A DNA stretch of 64,000 bases from Devosia soli (GCF_000970455.1 NZ_LAJG01000014.1:248001-312000), one strand, 5' to 3'. Counted from the stretch's first letter, positions 8,701 to 18,155 are shown. The notes: generated by a model not told the origin, from the sequence alone. Numbers and translations: made by a program.

Positions 8701-10572
8701 TTAGGTGAACGACTGCATGAGGGTATCGAGCAATTCCTGCACGACGGACGCGACACGCGCATTGGCAGCATAGGCGTTCTGCAACTCCATAAGGCGCGCG
8801 ACTTCTTCGTTGATATCGACGCCATAGCTTTCATCCATGCGCGACGTGATCGCATCGAGTGTCTGGGTATTAGTCTGGCTGGTGGCGAGCGCAGTCTGGA
8901 TGGCGCTCCCCTGATACTCCATCACCTGGGAGACCATGTCGGTCAGCGAGCCCGATAGACGGAAGCCGCCGCTCTTGGTGCCGACCATGGTGTTCGAGCC
9001 GAAGCGCATGGTCTCGAACTGCTCGACAAGATAATCGACGCGCTTGCTATCGCCCGAAGCGGTAGTAGCCGTGTAATTCACCAAGGTCTTGTTGTCGGTC
9101 ACGACGCCCGGATTGACGACGATGCGGCCGGCAAAGCCGAGACGCTGACCGTTGCCACCCAAAGAATTGGTGAAAGCCTTGTTGCCATCGGAGTCGATAA
9201 AAAGCGGCATGCCGAGCGCGCCTGATGCGCTGGTCAGCTCATCGGCCGTCCAGCGGGTCATCGCCGAAACCGGCGTACTATTACCATTGCCGCGGATCGA
9301 AAGGTTCGCTCCAGACCCCGAGAAGCTGGGACCATAGGCCAAAGCGCTGTTGAGCGTGCTGGTGACAAAATTCATGTCGACCGTGCCAGCGGGACCGGTC
9401 CCTGCAAGGCGCAGGCCGACAACCTGATTACCGAAGCTGTCCGGGCTTTGAAGCGGCAGCTTGGACTCGTCGTCGACCCGAACGATGCGTGCGGTCCGCT
9501 CGACGCCGTCTTCGCCGCGATACTTGATCATCGCGTCGTCGCCGTCCTTGAGCTTGCTCAGGTCGATATCGTAGCCGGACGGCGGGCCGCTGATGGCCGT
9601 GCCCGGCTCCTGCACCGTCGAAAAGACCTGCGACAGCGCGGCGGCAACGTCGTCGAGCTGCTTTTGCGCATCCTGCAGGGTCACGTCGCGCATTTCGATC
9701 AGGGCGCCGAGCGTGCCGGTGCGAATCGCGCCTTCCTTGACCAGATCGACCTTGGTGCCATTCGGCGTTTCGAGGATGAACTTGCCGACGCCGCTCTGCT
9801 GGTCGTCGACGTTGAATTCGCTCGTCGGGGTCAGGGAGCCCGACTGCCCGAAGCGGACCACCGAAGGCTTGACGTCAATCAACGACGTACCGGACTTGGT
9901 CGAAAGACGCACGGTGCCATCGGGATTGTAGTCGACGCGAACGTCCATCATTTCCGAAATGCCGGAAACGATGCGGTCGCGCTGGTCGAGAAGGCTGTTG
10001 CGCGTGTTGTTGTCGACGCCGTAATCGGCCAGGACGAGGTTCACGTCGCGCAGCGAACCCAGCATCGAGTTAATCTGATCGACTGAGGACGCCATCCGCG
10101 TCTCGGTTTCGCGGCGCATGGCCTGCACTTCGAGCGAGAGGCGGTTGAGCGTATTGGCCATGTCGGTGGCCTTGGTCACGACATCAGCTCGCGTGGCATA
10201 ATTGTCGGGGCTCGTCCCAAGGGCATCGAGCGCGTTCTGCAGGGCGCCGAGCGAGGAGTCGAGCGAGCCGGCAGTACCGGGCTTGCCGAGCGCTGTCTGC
10301 AGCCGGTCCATGAAGGTCGCGCGCGTCGAGGAATACGCGGTCTCGGGAACTTGCTTGGTGTAATAATTCTGAAGGATGGAGTCGAAGGCGCGCTCGACGG
10401 TGCCGGCGCGGACATAGGAGTTGTCGCCGCGACCGACTTCCAGCGCGTTCAGCGTCTGCTTGTGATAGCCGGGGGTACCGGCATTCGAAATGTTGCGGGA
10501 TATGACTTCCAGCGCCGTCTGGCTGGCCTTGAGGCCCGAAAGTGCATTCCCGATCGCTACTGTCAAACCCAT
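8701..10572 (-). CDS. flgK: Flagellar hook-associated protein FlgK (623 aa)
   Basis: FlgK is the first hook-filament junction protein, capping the hook under FlgL. The N-terminus has the rod/hook family signature (ALEVISRNISNAGTPGYHKQ, near residues 20-40). The C-terminus (NEEVARLMELQNAYAANARV, near 590) matches the flagellar basal body/hook C-terminal domain. A long coiled-coil region spans about 140-220. Its length is close to normal, unlike FlgE and FlgL on either side. GGAG precedes the ATG. It lies between flgE and flgL on the minus strand, 212 bp from flgE, and that gap contains stable hairpins. Confidence 0.94.
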   Translation of the reverse strand: MGLTVAIGNALSGLKASQTALEVISRNISNAGTPGYHKQTLNALEVGRGDNSYVRAGTVERAFDSILQNYYTKQVPETAYSSTRATFMDRLQTALGKPGTAGSLDSSLGALQNALDALGTSPDNYATRADVVTKATDMANTLNRLSLEVQAMRRETETRMASSVDQINSMLGSLRDVNLVLADYGVDNNTRNSLLDQRDRIVSGISEMMDVRVDYNPDGTVRLSTKSGTSLIDVKPSVVRFGQSGSLTPTSEFNVDDQQSGVGKFILETPNGTKVDLVKEGAIRTGTLGALIEMRDVTLQDAQKQLDDVAAALSQVFSTVQEPGTAISGPPSGYDIDLSKLKDGDDAMIKYRGEDGVERTARIVRVDDESKLPLQSPDSFGNQVVGLRLAGTGPAGTVDMNFVTSTLNSALAYGPSFSGSGANLSIRGNGNSTPVSAMTRWTADELTSASGALGMPLFIDSDGNKAFTNSLGGNGQRLGFAGRIVVNPGVVTDNKTLVNYTATTASGDSKRVDYLVEQFETMRFGSNTMVGTKSGGFRLSGSLTDMVSQVMEYQGSAIQTALATSQTNTQTLDAITSRMDESYGVDINEEVARLMELQNAYAANARVASVVQELLDTLMQSFT

Positions 10573-10648
10573 TGCGGGTCTCCTTTGGCGCCGCGCCCCT
10601 CCCCGTCCCTAAGGACGGCGACCGCGCGAAGAATCTGAGAAACGGCGA

Positions 10649-10747
10649 GTCCCGGCGCGAGCGCCGGGACCATGAAGAAAAAGGGAATGTTGCTCAGTCG
10701 CCTGCCCAGGCGAGGCATTGACCGGCCAGACAGCCCGAAAGGCCGGT
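10649..10747 (-). other. Hairpins between flgE and flgK
   Basis: Two GC-rich stem-loops lie in the 212-bp gap: 10649-10657 with 10662-10670 (loop CGAG), and ACCGGCC 10721-10727 with GGCCGGT 10741-10747. Neither has a clean T-run in the direction of transcription, so they look more like partial terminators or mRNA-end stabilisers than full stops. They could lower flgK-flgL expression relative to the abundant hook protein. Confidence 0.45.
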
Positions 10748-10784
10748 AGGTGAATGAGCGACATTCCAAAAGCATCGGAGAACC

Positions 10785-13502
10785 TCAGCGGATCATGTTG
10801 AGGGCTTCTTTGAGCATCTCGTCAGCCGCCGTCACGATCTTGGTATTGGCTGAATAGGCCTGCTGGGTGACGATCAGCTTCGTGAATTCTTCCGAAATGT
10901 CGGTGTTGGAGGCTTCGGTAGAGCTCCCCACGATGCCAGCGCCGGACTGGTCGATGATCGGCTCTCCCGATTCAGTCGTGGCAGTGTAGGTGCCGCCGTC
11001 GCCGCGCTTGAGGGCATTGGCGTTGTTGAAGCTCGCCGTCACGATCTGCGCAACTTCGCGGGTTTCACCATTGGTGTACGAGGCGACGACGCGGCCCTCG
11101 TCGGAAATACCGACCGAGATGAATTCGCCGGCGCCAAAGCCGTTCTGCTTGAGCGCGGTGGTGCTGGCCGCACCGCTATTGTCGGCGAACTGCGTCATGC
11201 CCTTGAGGCCATGGTTGATGCTGATCTGGCCGAGAGACGTGCCGTTGACGGTCAGATTGCTGACGGTCAGCTGCTCGGTGCCGGTCGCCGTGGCCACGCC
11301 ACCTGCGGGCGCGATGCCGCTGAGGACGCCATTGTCATACGTGTAGTCAGCGAGCTTCGTCCAGGCGACAGAAGCGCCAGGACGGCTGTCGGAGGCGTAG
11401 AAGAGGCCCCAGGTTTCGTTGCCAGTGGTGCTGGTCATCTTTGCCCAGCGCATCTGCACGTTCACCGGCTCGCCGGTGTTCGAATAGAGCGTGATTCCGC
11501 CGCCCGAGATGGATTCGGAGACGAAGCGATCCGAGTCGGCCGAAAGGATATTGTCCACCGAACCGGAGGTCGCGTTGTAGCTTCCGGCGATATCGAGCTT
11601 GGCGGGGCCAGCGGCATTGCCGGAGATCATGACGTTCTGGGTGTAGTTGCCCGGGAAGGTCACGCTCAGGCGGCCGCCGACCATGTCGACGTCGACATTG
11701 GCTGCGCCCGGTCCACCATTGGCCTTGAGGTCGGCCTCGATGGACGCCAGCATATCGGCAACCGTGCCAGTCGCGTTGATGCGCGTTTCACCGGCCCCTA
11801 CCGCGAGCGAACCCGAAGTGTCGAGACGATAGGTGCGCGTGGTGCTGCCGACCTGGATCGAGAGCGTATCGCCATGGTCGATCAGGAGGCTAGCAAGCGT
11901 ATTGGTCGGCTTGACGTCGACGCCTGCCGCAGTGTCCGTGGTCAGGCTAAGGCCCAGAGCGTCGCCGCTGATGGAGCCGACCCGATCGGTGGTGAAGGAA
12001 AGCGACTGCGTGCTGGCATCGCCCATGACGACGGCGACGCGGCCATTGCGGATACCAACGGTCATGCCGGCGTCGCCGGTCAGGGCGCGCAGCTTGGTCT
12101 CCATATCGGCGAGCATCGTGGTGATGTTCCCATTGGCAGCCACTTCCGTGCCGGAGCCGGTCACCGTGGTATCGGCAACGCGAGCGCCGGCAGGATAGGT
12201 AATGGTCAGCTGACCGGTAACGGCGTCATAGGCGGCGGTTGCCGGAGCGATGGCGGTGTTCACCGAGGCCTGGAAGTCTGCCGGAGTGATTAGACCGGTT
12301 GCAGGCAGGATGGTGACGGAAGTGCCGTTGATATTGAAATTGCCAGCGGCGCGAAGGTTGGCGAGTTCTTCCTTCGGCACGGTGACGACGGTCATGGCTG
12401 ATGTCGCCAGGGTACCGGCACGGGTGCCCGGAGCATTGAGAGCGGTGCCGGCACCAGCAACCGACGTTTCTGCCGGAGATGCGCCGGCGGGATAGTCGAT
12501 GACCAACGATGCACCGGTGAGCACGGCAGAACCAGCGGGCAGCCCCAAAGCCGTTTCGATCGCCGACTGGAACTGAGCGTCCGTTGTGACGCCGGCGAGC
12601 GGAATGGCCGTCGAGCCGATGACGAAATCATCTGCAGTGACGAGTGCAGCGCGGCTTGCAACATCGATTGTGGTGCGCTTGGCGACTGCCGCGTTGCCCC
12701 CAGTAGCGCTTGTAAGCGTTGCCGCCGGCGTGGAAACGCCGTTGGTATTGAAGCGAATGCCGTAGGTAATGCCCCCAACGGTGACGTTCAGGCGGTCATT
12801 GTCCGTGACAATCGTATTGGCGGCAGCCGTGCCGTTGACCGTCGCGCCGAAAGCATAAGCCGGCGTTGTGGCAGGCAGCGTCGCGCCAGAACCGCTCGGG
12901 GTCTTGGGGAAAGACGGCGAGCCCTGGACGTTGGAATAGTTCCACGGCTTGAAGAGTTCGCTCCCCGGTGTCGTCGACACGTAGGACGAGGTTTTTGGAA
13001 CCTGCGGCAGGTTGAGCTGATAGTCGATGGTGGTCGAGCGGCGCGCCGGAAGGAACGAGTTGTCGATCTTGATGGCTTCGGCGACCGAACCAGTCACGAC
13101 CCCATTGTTCATGCCAAGGCCGGTCAAGCGATAGCCCGCACCGTTGACGAGGTAACCGTTGCGATCGATGTCGAAGTCGCCGCGACGAGTATAGAAGGTG
13201 CCGCCCGAGCCATCACCCTTTTCGGTGACGAAGAATCCATTGCCGTTAAGGGCCATATAAGTTTCGGTGTCGGCGTTCTGGATGTCGCCGCGCAGCGTGT
13301 TCATCGAGCGCGAATAGGAGGAGACCGCACCAGCAATCTGCTGCTTGACGGGCGCGTCGGGGATCATGTCGACAAAGCTGGTATCGATCCGCTTATAGCC
13401 GATGGTCTGCGAATTGGCGATGTTGCCGGAGATGTTCTCCATGGCATGCGACTGGGCCTTGAGGCCGGACACCGCACTTTGAAGAGCGCCAAAAATACCC
13501 AT
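10785..13502 (-). CDS. flgE: Flagellar hook protein FlgE, enlarged (905 aa)
   Basis: FlgE is the hook subunit. The N-terminal rod/hook signature (HAMENISGNIANSQTIGYKR, near residues 19-38), the TYMALNGNGFFV and GGTFYTRRGDF motifs (80-112) and the C-terminal EFTKLIVTQQAYSANTKIV are all present. Typical FlgE is about 400 aa; here about residues 180-650 form a Thr/Ala/Gly-rich insert. It includes two clear repeats at about 291-362 and 387-457 (both contain an ALV/FNI strand, a DFQAS or QFQSA helix and YPAGA) and a looser third at 544-630. GGAG lies 5 bp before the ATG. A sigma-54-like promoter lies about 55 bp upstream. Confidence 0.92.
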   Translation of the reverse strand: MGIFGALQSAVSGLKAQSHAMENISGNIANSQTIGYKRIDTSFVDMIPDAPVKQQIAGAVSSYSRSMNTLRGDIQNADTETYMALNGNGFFVTEKGDGSGGTFYTRRGDFDIDRNGYLVNGAGYRLTGLGMNNGVVTGSVAEAIKIDNSFLPARRSTTIDYQLNLPQVPKTSSYVSTTPGSELFKPWNYSNVQGSPSFPKTPSGSGATLPATTPAYAFGATVNGTAAANTIVTDNDRLNVTVGGITYGIRFNTNGVSTPAATLTSATGGNAAVAKRTTIDVASRAALVTADDFVIGSTAIPLAGVTTDAQFQSAIETALGLPAGSAVLTGASLVIDYPAGASPAETSVAGAGTALNAPGTRAGTLATSAMTVVTVPKEELANLRAAGNFNINGTSVTILPATGLITPADFQASVNTAIAPATAAYDAVTGQLTITYPAGARVADTTVTGSGTEVAANGNITTMLADMETKLRALTGDAGMTVGIRNGRVAVVMGDASTQSLSFTTDRVGSISGDALGLSLTTDTAAGVDVKPTNTLASLLIDHGDTLSIQVGSTTRTYRLDTSGSLAVGAGETRINATGTVADMLASIEADLKANGGPGAANVDVDMVGGRLSVTFPGNYTQNVMISGNAAGPAKLDIAGSYNATSGSVDNILSADSDRFVSESISGGGITLYSNTGEPVNVQMRWAKMTSTTGNETWGLFYASDSRPGASVAWTKLADYTYDNGVLSGIAPAGGVATATGTEQLTVSNLTVNGTSLGQISINHGLKGMTQFADNSGAASTTALKQNGFGAGEFISVGISDEGRVVASYTNGETREVAQIVTASFNNANALKRGDGGTYTATTESGEPIIDQSGAGIVGSSTEASNTDISEEFTKLIVTQQAYSANTKIVTAADEMLKEALNMIR

Positions 13503-13555
13503 TTATAACTCCAGTTCCCCAAACGACGAGGCAAGCGCCTGTTTGCTCACAGCAA

Positions 13556-13571
13556 TGCAAGGGCAATGCCA
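13556..13571 (-). promoter_or_regulatory. Candidate sigma-54 promoter of flgE
   Basis: On the minus strand the sequence reads TGGCAT, five bases, TTGCA. The GG and GC elements are separated by exactly 10 bp, as in the TGGCAC-N5-TTGC consensus; only the last base of the first block differs. The site is about 55-70 bp before the flgE ATG. Sigma-54 control of hook genes is known in Caulobacter. I saw no comparable site before the other flagellar genes here. Confidence 0.5.
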
Positions 13572-13739
13572 AGTCGATAGAGCATTGCTTTTGCTATGTT
13601 TTTGGACTTCCGGTGGCACGAGAGACCGTTGTCCACCGGCAGAAAAGGACGTGAGGCTGGCAAAAAATGCCGCCTGACTCGCGCGGATGGTTCGGCTATG
13701 GGATTGCGCTAGCAACGCTTCGAGACGAAAAGCCTTAAA

Positions 13740-14606
13740 ATGCTGTTTGATACGCCCGACCAGTTCATCAATACGCCGCGCCGCGCCGTCACGGTGTTCG
13801 GCATGGCGGGCGTGGGCAAGACGCGGCTGTCGAACCTTCTGCGCAAGAACCGCTGGTTCCACTACTCGGTCGATTATCGCATCGGCACCCGGCACATGGG
13901 CGAGTACATCGTCGACAATTTCAAGGCCGAAGCCATGAAGGTGACGTTCCTTGCCGAGCTGTTGCGGTCGGACTCGATCTATATCTCGTCCAACATCACC
14001 TTCGACAATCTCGACCCACTGTCGACTTACCTCGGCACGCCCGGCGATCCGACCAAAGGCGGGTTACCGTTGGCCGAATATCAGCGCCGTCAGGAGCAGC
14101 ATCGAGTGGCGGAAATTTCTGCCTTGCTCGACGTGCCGCATTTCATCAAGCGCGCCAAGACCCTCTATGACTACGATGACTTCATCGCCGACACCGGTGG
14201 CTCACTGATCGAAGTGATCGATCACGACAATGCCGATGATCCGGTCGTCAGGACGCTCGCCGACAATACTTTGCTGCTCTACATCCGCGGCACCGACAAA
14301 GACGCCGCCGAGCTCGTCCGCCGATTTAAGCGGAGCCCCAAGCCGATGTACTATCGTCCGCCTTTCCTCTTGGAAAAGTGGGCCGAGTTCAAGCACATGC
14401 ACGGCATTCTAGAAGACAACGACGTCGACCCGGCAAAATTCGGCGCCTGGGGGTTCGAGGCCCTGCTGCACGATCGCCTGCCCCGCTACCAGGCGCTGGC
14501 GGATAATTTCGGCTATACTGTCGAGGCCTCCGACCTGGCCCTCGTCCGGGATGGTGACGAATTCGTCGATCTCGTCGCGGCGGCCATTGAGAAGCGAATG
14601 CGTTAG
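13740..14606 (+). CDS. P-loop ATPase of unknown function (288 aa)
   Basis: A perfect Walker A motif (GMAGVGKT, residues 21-28) follows a short beta strand (AVTVFG), which is the arrangement of P-loop NTPases. Later, [12 protein letters not shown] (near 174-185) may hold the Walker B strand. No transmembrane segment or further domain is seen. It is the first gene on the plus strand after the flagellar block and ends 67 bp before metA, so it may be co-transcribed with metA. I know of similar proteins in Hyphomicrobiales only as uncharacterised ATPases, so function is unassigned. Confidence 0.8.
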   Translation: MLFDTPDQFINTPRRAVTVFGMAGVGKTRLSNLLRKNRWFHYSVDYRIGTRHMGEYIVDNFKAEAMKVTFLAELLRSDSIYISSNITFDNLDPLSTYLGTPGDPTKGGLPLAEYQRRQEQHRVAEISALLDVPHFIKRAKTLYDYDDFIADTGGSLIEVIDHDNADDPVVRTLADNTLLLYIRGTDKDAAELVRRFKRSPKPMYYRPPFLLEKWAEFKHMHGILEDNDVDPAKFGAWGFEALLHDRLPRYQALADNFGYTVEASDLALVRDGDEFVDLVAAAIEKRMR

Positions 14607-14629
14607 CGCGTGCCCTTTGGGGACGCGCT
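14605..14629 (+). other. Hairpin between the ATPase gene and metA
   Basis: AGCGCGT-G-CCC (14605-14615) pairs with GGGACGCGCT (14620-14629), with one bulged G and a TTTG loop. The stem begins inside the upstream stop codon and has no T-tract, so it is not a simple terminator. It does not match a SAM-II riboswitch. Confidence 0.35.
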
Positions 14630-14673
14630 CAAACGCGACAGACGCTTCCGATCGTTCCTTTTACGAGGCTCCT

Positions 14674-15585
14674 ATGCCTATTCGAATTCCCGATAATCTG
14701 CCCGCCCGAAAGATCCTTGAAGACGAGGGCGTCAATGTCATGGATACCAGCCGCGCCGCGCGGCAGGATATCCGCCCGCTCGAGATCGGCCTCCTCAACC
14801 TGATGCCGAACAAGGAGCGCACCGAGACGCAGTTTTCGCGGCTGATCGGCGCGACGCCGCTTCAGGTCAATCTCTCGCTCGTGCGCATCACCGACCATCA
14901 GTCCAAGCACACGTCAGAGGACTATCTCAAGACCTTTTACCAGACCTGGGAAGAGGTAAAGGAGCGCAAGTTCGACGGCTTCATCGTTACCGGTGCGCCT
15001 ATCGCCCACATCCCGTTCGAAGACGTGCGCTACTGGAACGAAATGCTCGAGATCATGGCCTGGACGCGCACCAATGTGCACCGGACCATGTTCATCTGCT
15101 GGGGTGCGCAGGCCGCGCTTCACCATTTCCATGGCGTCAAGCGCTACCGCATGGACGAAAAGGCTTTCGGGGTCTTTCGTCATCGCATCGTCAATTCGCG
15201 CTCGCCTTATCTGCGCGGCATGTCCGATAGCCCGATGATTCCGGTCTCGCGCTACAACGACATGGACCGGGCGAGCGTCGGCGACGATCTCGAAGTTCTG
15301 GTCGATGGCGATATCGGGCTCTGCATGCTCGGCGACAGGGATGGACGAGCGGTCTATTTCCTCAATCATCTCGAATATGACAACCGCTCGCTCGCCGATG
15401 AATACGAGCGCGACATCAAGTCGGGCATCAACACGCCGCCACCGGCCAACCTGTTCCCCAACGGGGACACGTCCGTTGAGCCGGAAAACCGCTGGCGCAG
15501 CCACGCGCATCTCTTGTTTCAGAACTGGATCAACGAGATGTATCAGACGACCCCTTATGATCTCAATGAGATCGGCGCAAAATAG
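14674..15585 (+). CDS. metA: Homoserine O-acyltransferase MetA (303 aa)
   Basis: MetA activates homoserine by acylation, the first committed step of methionine synthesis. The family's catalytic Cys (C142 in [11 protein letters not shown]) and the His-Glu pair (H232, E234 in FLNHLEYDN) are present, and length is normal. Residue 111, which influences acetyl- versus succinyl-CoA choice (Glu versus Gly in characterised members), is Ala here (GAPIAHIPF), so the acyl donor is not clear from sequence. The ATG at 14674 has GAGG 5 bp upstream and gives the conserved [11 protein letters not shown] start. It sits between the ATPase gene and ycjX. Confidence 0.95.
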   Translation: MPIRIPDNLPARKILEDEGVNVMDTSRAARQDIRPLEIGLLNLMPNKERTETQFSRLIGATPLQVNLSLVRITDHQSKHTSEDYLKTFYQTWEEVKERKFDGFIVTGAPIAHIPFEDVRYWNEMLEIMAWTRTNVHRTMFICWGAQAALHHFHGVKRYRMDEKAFGVFRHRIVNSRSPYLRGMSDSPMIPVSRYNDMDRASVGDDLEVLVDGDIGLCMLGDRDGRAVYFLNHLEYDNRSLADEYERDIKSGINTPPPANLFPNGDTSVEPENRWRSHAHLLFQNWINEMYQTTPYDLNEIGAK

Positions 15586-15597
15586 CAACAAGGGGCA

Positions 15598-17130
15598 ATG
15601 CGGCTCCGTCGCATTGCCTCCGCCCTTGCAAATGGTTCTCCAAGCCCTACCTTGCAGGAACCTCCGGGGATCCGACCTTTGCCGCAGCCGCCGACGACCA
15701 TCACCGACGAACTGGGCATAGCCCTCGCCAACCTTGCCGATAGCGCCACGGGCGTCTTGACGCCAACCTTGCGGCTGGGAGTCACCGGCCTCAGCCGCGC
15801 CGGCAAGACGATCTTCATCACCGCGCTGATCCATAACCTCCTTACGCAAGGACGCCTGCCCGGCTTCGCGCCGCTCGCCGAGGGGCGTTTTATCGGCGCC
15901 AAGCTCGCCGAATATCCGGACGCCACCATCCCGCGCTTCGCCTACGAGCAACATCTGGCGGCGCTGACCGGTCGCCCTGCCACCTGGCCCGAAAGCACGC
16001 GCCGTATCTCGCAGCTCCGGATCGTTCTGAAATATCAGTCCGCCAAGTGGTGGGGTGGGTTTTCAGGTCCGGCAACGCTCAATCTCGACATCGTCGATTA
16101 TCCCGGCGAATGGCTCCTCGACCTCCCGCTTCTGGGCAAGAGTTTTGCCGAATGGAGCGAGGAAGCTCTCGCCCGCGCGCGGCAACCGGGACATGCCGAC
16201 GAGGCCGGCGCTTTTTTAGCCGAACTCGACAAAACCGATCCCCTCAAGGACGCGAGCGATCCTGATGCCGAGCGCCTTGCGGCCGCCTTCGCCACCTATT
16301 TGCGTCGCAGCCGCGAACATGGCGCGCTTTCGACTTTGCCGCCGGGGCGCTTCCTGCTCCCCGGTGATCTCGAAGGCTCACCAGCCCTCACCTTCGCCCC
16401 CTTGCCGCGCCCGAACCAGCCGATCCGCGGCACCAGCCTCTACACCATGCTGGAGAACCGCTTCGAGGCCTATAAATCTCAGGTCATCCGGCCCTTTTTT
16501 CGCGATCATTTCGCGCGTCTTGATCGGCAGGTGGTTCTCGTGGATACGCTACGGGCCCTCAACACCGGTCCCGCCGCCGTCGCCGATCTCGAAACGGCGC
16601 TGACGGCTGTCATGGCATGCTTCCGCCAAGGAGAAGCCAACCCGCTGCTGCGCCCGTTCAGCCGCCGCATCGATCGCATCCTTTTTGCAGCGACGAAAGC
16701 CGATCACGTCCATCACACCAGTCACGATCGGCTGGAAGCTATCCTCAACCGGCTCGTTGCCAACGCCTCGAAGCGCGCCAGATTTGCCGGTGCCGAAACC
16801 AGATCTCTGGCTCTAGCCGCTATCCGCGCGACGAGCGAAGGCACCATTCGCGAGGCGGGCGAAACGCTGCCCACCTTGATCGGCACCCCGCAGGCCGGGG
16901 AAGAACTCGATGGCATCATCTATGATGGTAAGACCGAAATAGCCTTGTTTCCCGGTGACTTACCAGCAAAACCGGATTCACTTTACGAAGACGGCAAACC
17001 GGTCGCGCTTAATTTCCTCCGCTTCACGCCGCCCCAGCGGCTCGACACCAATGCCGATGGCGAGGTGGTCTTGCCTCATATCCGCTTCGACCGTGCCCTG
17101 GACTATCTCATCGGAGACTGGATGGCATGA
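15598..17130 (+). CDS. ycjX: YcjX-family P-loop protein (510 aa)
   Basis: This is a member of the DUF463/YcjX family of GTPase-like, stress-associated proteins. The nucleotide-binding loop GLSRAGKT lies near residues 64-71. The family signatures LNLDIVDYPGEWLLDLPLL (near 162-180) and the C-terminal LPHIRFDRALDYLIGDWM are clear. The start is uncertain: the ATG at 15598 has a purine run too close to it, and an in-frame TTG at 15679 would remove 27 unconserved residues. Its stop overlaps the next gene by ATGA, giving the usual ycjX-ycjF pair. It begins 12 bp after metA. Confidence 0.9.
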   Translation: MRLRRIASALANGSPSPTLQEPPGIRPLPQPPTTITDELGIALANLADSATGVLTPTLRLGVTGLSRAGKTIFITALIHNLLTQGRLPGFAPLAEGRFIGAKLAEYPDATIPRFAYEQHLAALTGRPATWPESTRRISQLRIVLKYQSAKWWGGFSGPATLNLDIVDYPGEWLLDLPLLGKSFAEWSEEALARARQPGHADEAGAFLAELDKTDPLKDASDPDAERLAAAFATYLRRSREHGALSTLPPGRFLLPGDLEGSPALTFAPLPRPNQPIRGTSLYTMLENRFEAYKSQVIRPFFRDHFARLDRQVVLVDTLRALNTGPAAVADLETALTAVMACFRQGEANPLLRPFSRRIDRILFAATKADHVHHTSHDRLEAILNRLVANASKRARFAGAETRSLALAAIRATSEGTIREAGETLPTLIGTPQAGEELDGIIYDGKTEIALFPGDLPAKPDSLYEDGKPVALNFLRFTPPQRLDTNADGEVVLPHIRFDRALDYLIGDWMA

Positions 17131-18155
17131 AGCGCCCCATTGCTCGCCCAACAGCAACCATGGACGAACCGTCTGCCCCGCTGCGAACGCCACGTGCTTT
17201 CGCACCGAGCGAAGCGGAATTGGTTGAGGCGTCTTTCGAGCCTGATCCCGAACCTGACCTCGTCGGCCCCATGCCGCGGACCATGGGCTGGATCGGTCGC
17301 TTCGCCTGGACCACAGGCGGTATTCTTGTATCCGCCGGCCTCGCGCTCGCGGCTGATCGGCTGATCCGGGACCTATTCGCAGCCCAGCCCTGGCTTGGCT
17401 ATATCGGCCTCGGCGTCCTCGGCGCTTTTATCATGGCGGTTCTGGCGCTTGGTGCCCGCGAGATTTTTGCGCTGCGCCGTCTGCGCGTTCTCGACGCTCT
17501 CAAGCGCGACGCTGCCGAGGCCCGCGCGAGCGACGACCACAAGCGCGCACAGCATGTGGCAAACCGTCTTGATGCAATCTATGCAGATCGCCCGGACTTG
17601 GCGCGCGGCCGCGAGACGGTCAAAGCCAACCTGCCCCATCTTTTCGATGGCACCGAAATCGTCACTCTCGCCGAGCGCAGCCTCATGGCGCAGCTCGACG
17701 CCCGGGCCAAGGCGTTGACGGCCTCATCAGCCCGCCGGGTCGCGCTAGTGACGGCCGTTTCGCCGCGCGCCCTGATCGACGTGGCTTTTGTCATCTATGA
17801 AAGTATCCGGCTCGCCGGTGCCATTGCAGCGCTTTACGGCGCCCGCCCCGGCTTCTTCGGCTTCTGGCGGCTGGCCGGCGCCATTCTCGCCCATCTCGCT
17901 GTAACCGGCGGGCTGGTGCTGACCGACGGGATCGTCGAGCAGCTGGTTGGCCAGGGCCTTGCTGCGAAACTTTCAGCACGGCTCGGCGAGGGGGTGGTCA
18001 ATGGACTGATGACGGTCCGTGTCGGCATTGCCGCCATGCGGGTCGTTCGTCCCCTGCCCTTTGACACACTTCCGCAACCAACGGTTCGGGATTTCATCCC
18101 CGAACTCGTTAAGGTCACAAGCGACGCCGGCCGCGGCTCAGGCAGCCAGACTTAG
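17127..18155 (+). CDS. ycjF: YcjF/TIGR01620-family membrane protein (342 aa)
   Basis: This is the usual partner of YcjX, an inner-membrane protein with a DUF697 domain. After a charged 50-residue N-terminus there are two transmembrane segments (near 57-77 and 90-110). These are followed by a helical soluble part and a second hydrophobic region (about 215-265). The 4-bp ATGA overlap with ycjX implies translational coupling. The 3' end overlaps the convergent EAL gene by 18 bp. The molecular function is unknown in the family. Confidence 0.88.
   Translation: MKRPIARPTATMDEPSAPLRTPRAFAPSEAELVEASFEPDPEPDLVGPMPRTMGWIGRFAWTTGGILVSAGLALAADRLIRDLFAAQPWLGYIGLGVLGAFIMAVLALGAREIFALRRLRVLDALKRDAAEARASDDHKRAQHVANRLDAIYADRPDLARGRETVKANLPHLFDGTEIVTLAERSLMAQLDARAKALTASSARRVALVTAVSPRALIDVAFVIYESIRLAGAIAALYGARPGFFGFWRLAGAILAHLAVTGGLVLTDGIVEQLVGQGLAAKLSARLGEGVVNGLMTVRVGIAAMRVVRPLPFDTLPQPTVRDFIPELVKVTSDAGRGSGSQT

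Noticed and set aside
14607-14673. SAM-II riboswitch before metA
   Set aside because: The 67-bp gap contains a GC hairpin but not the conserved pseudoknot sequence of SAM-II.
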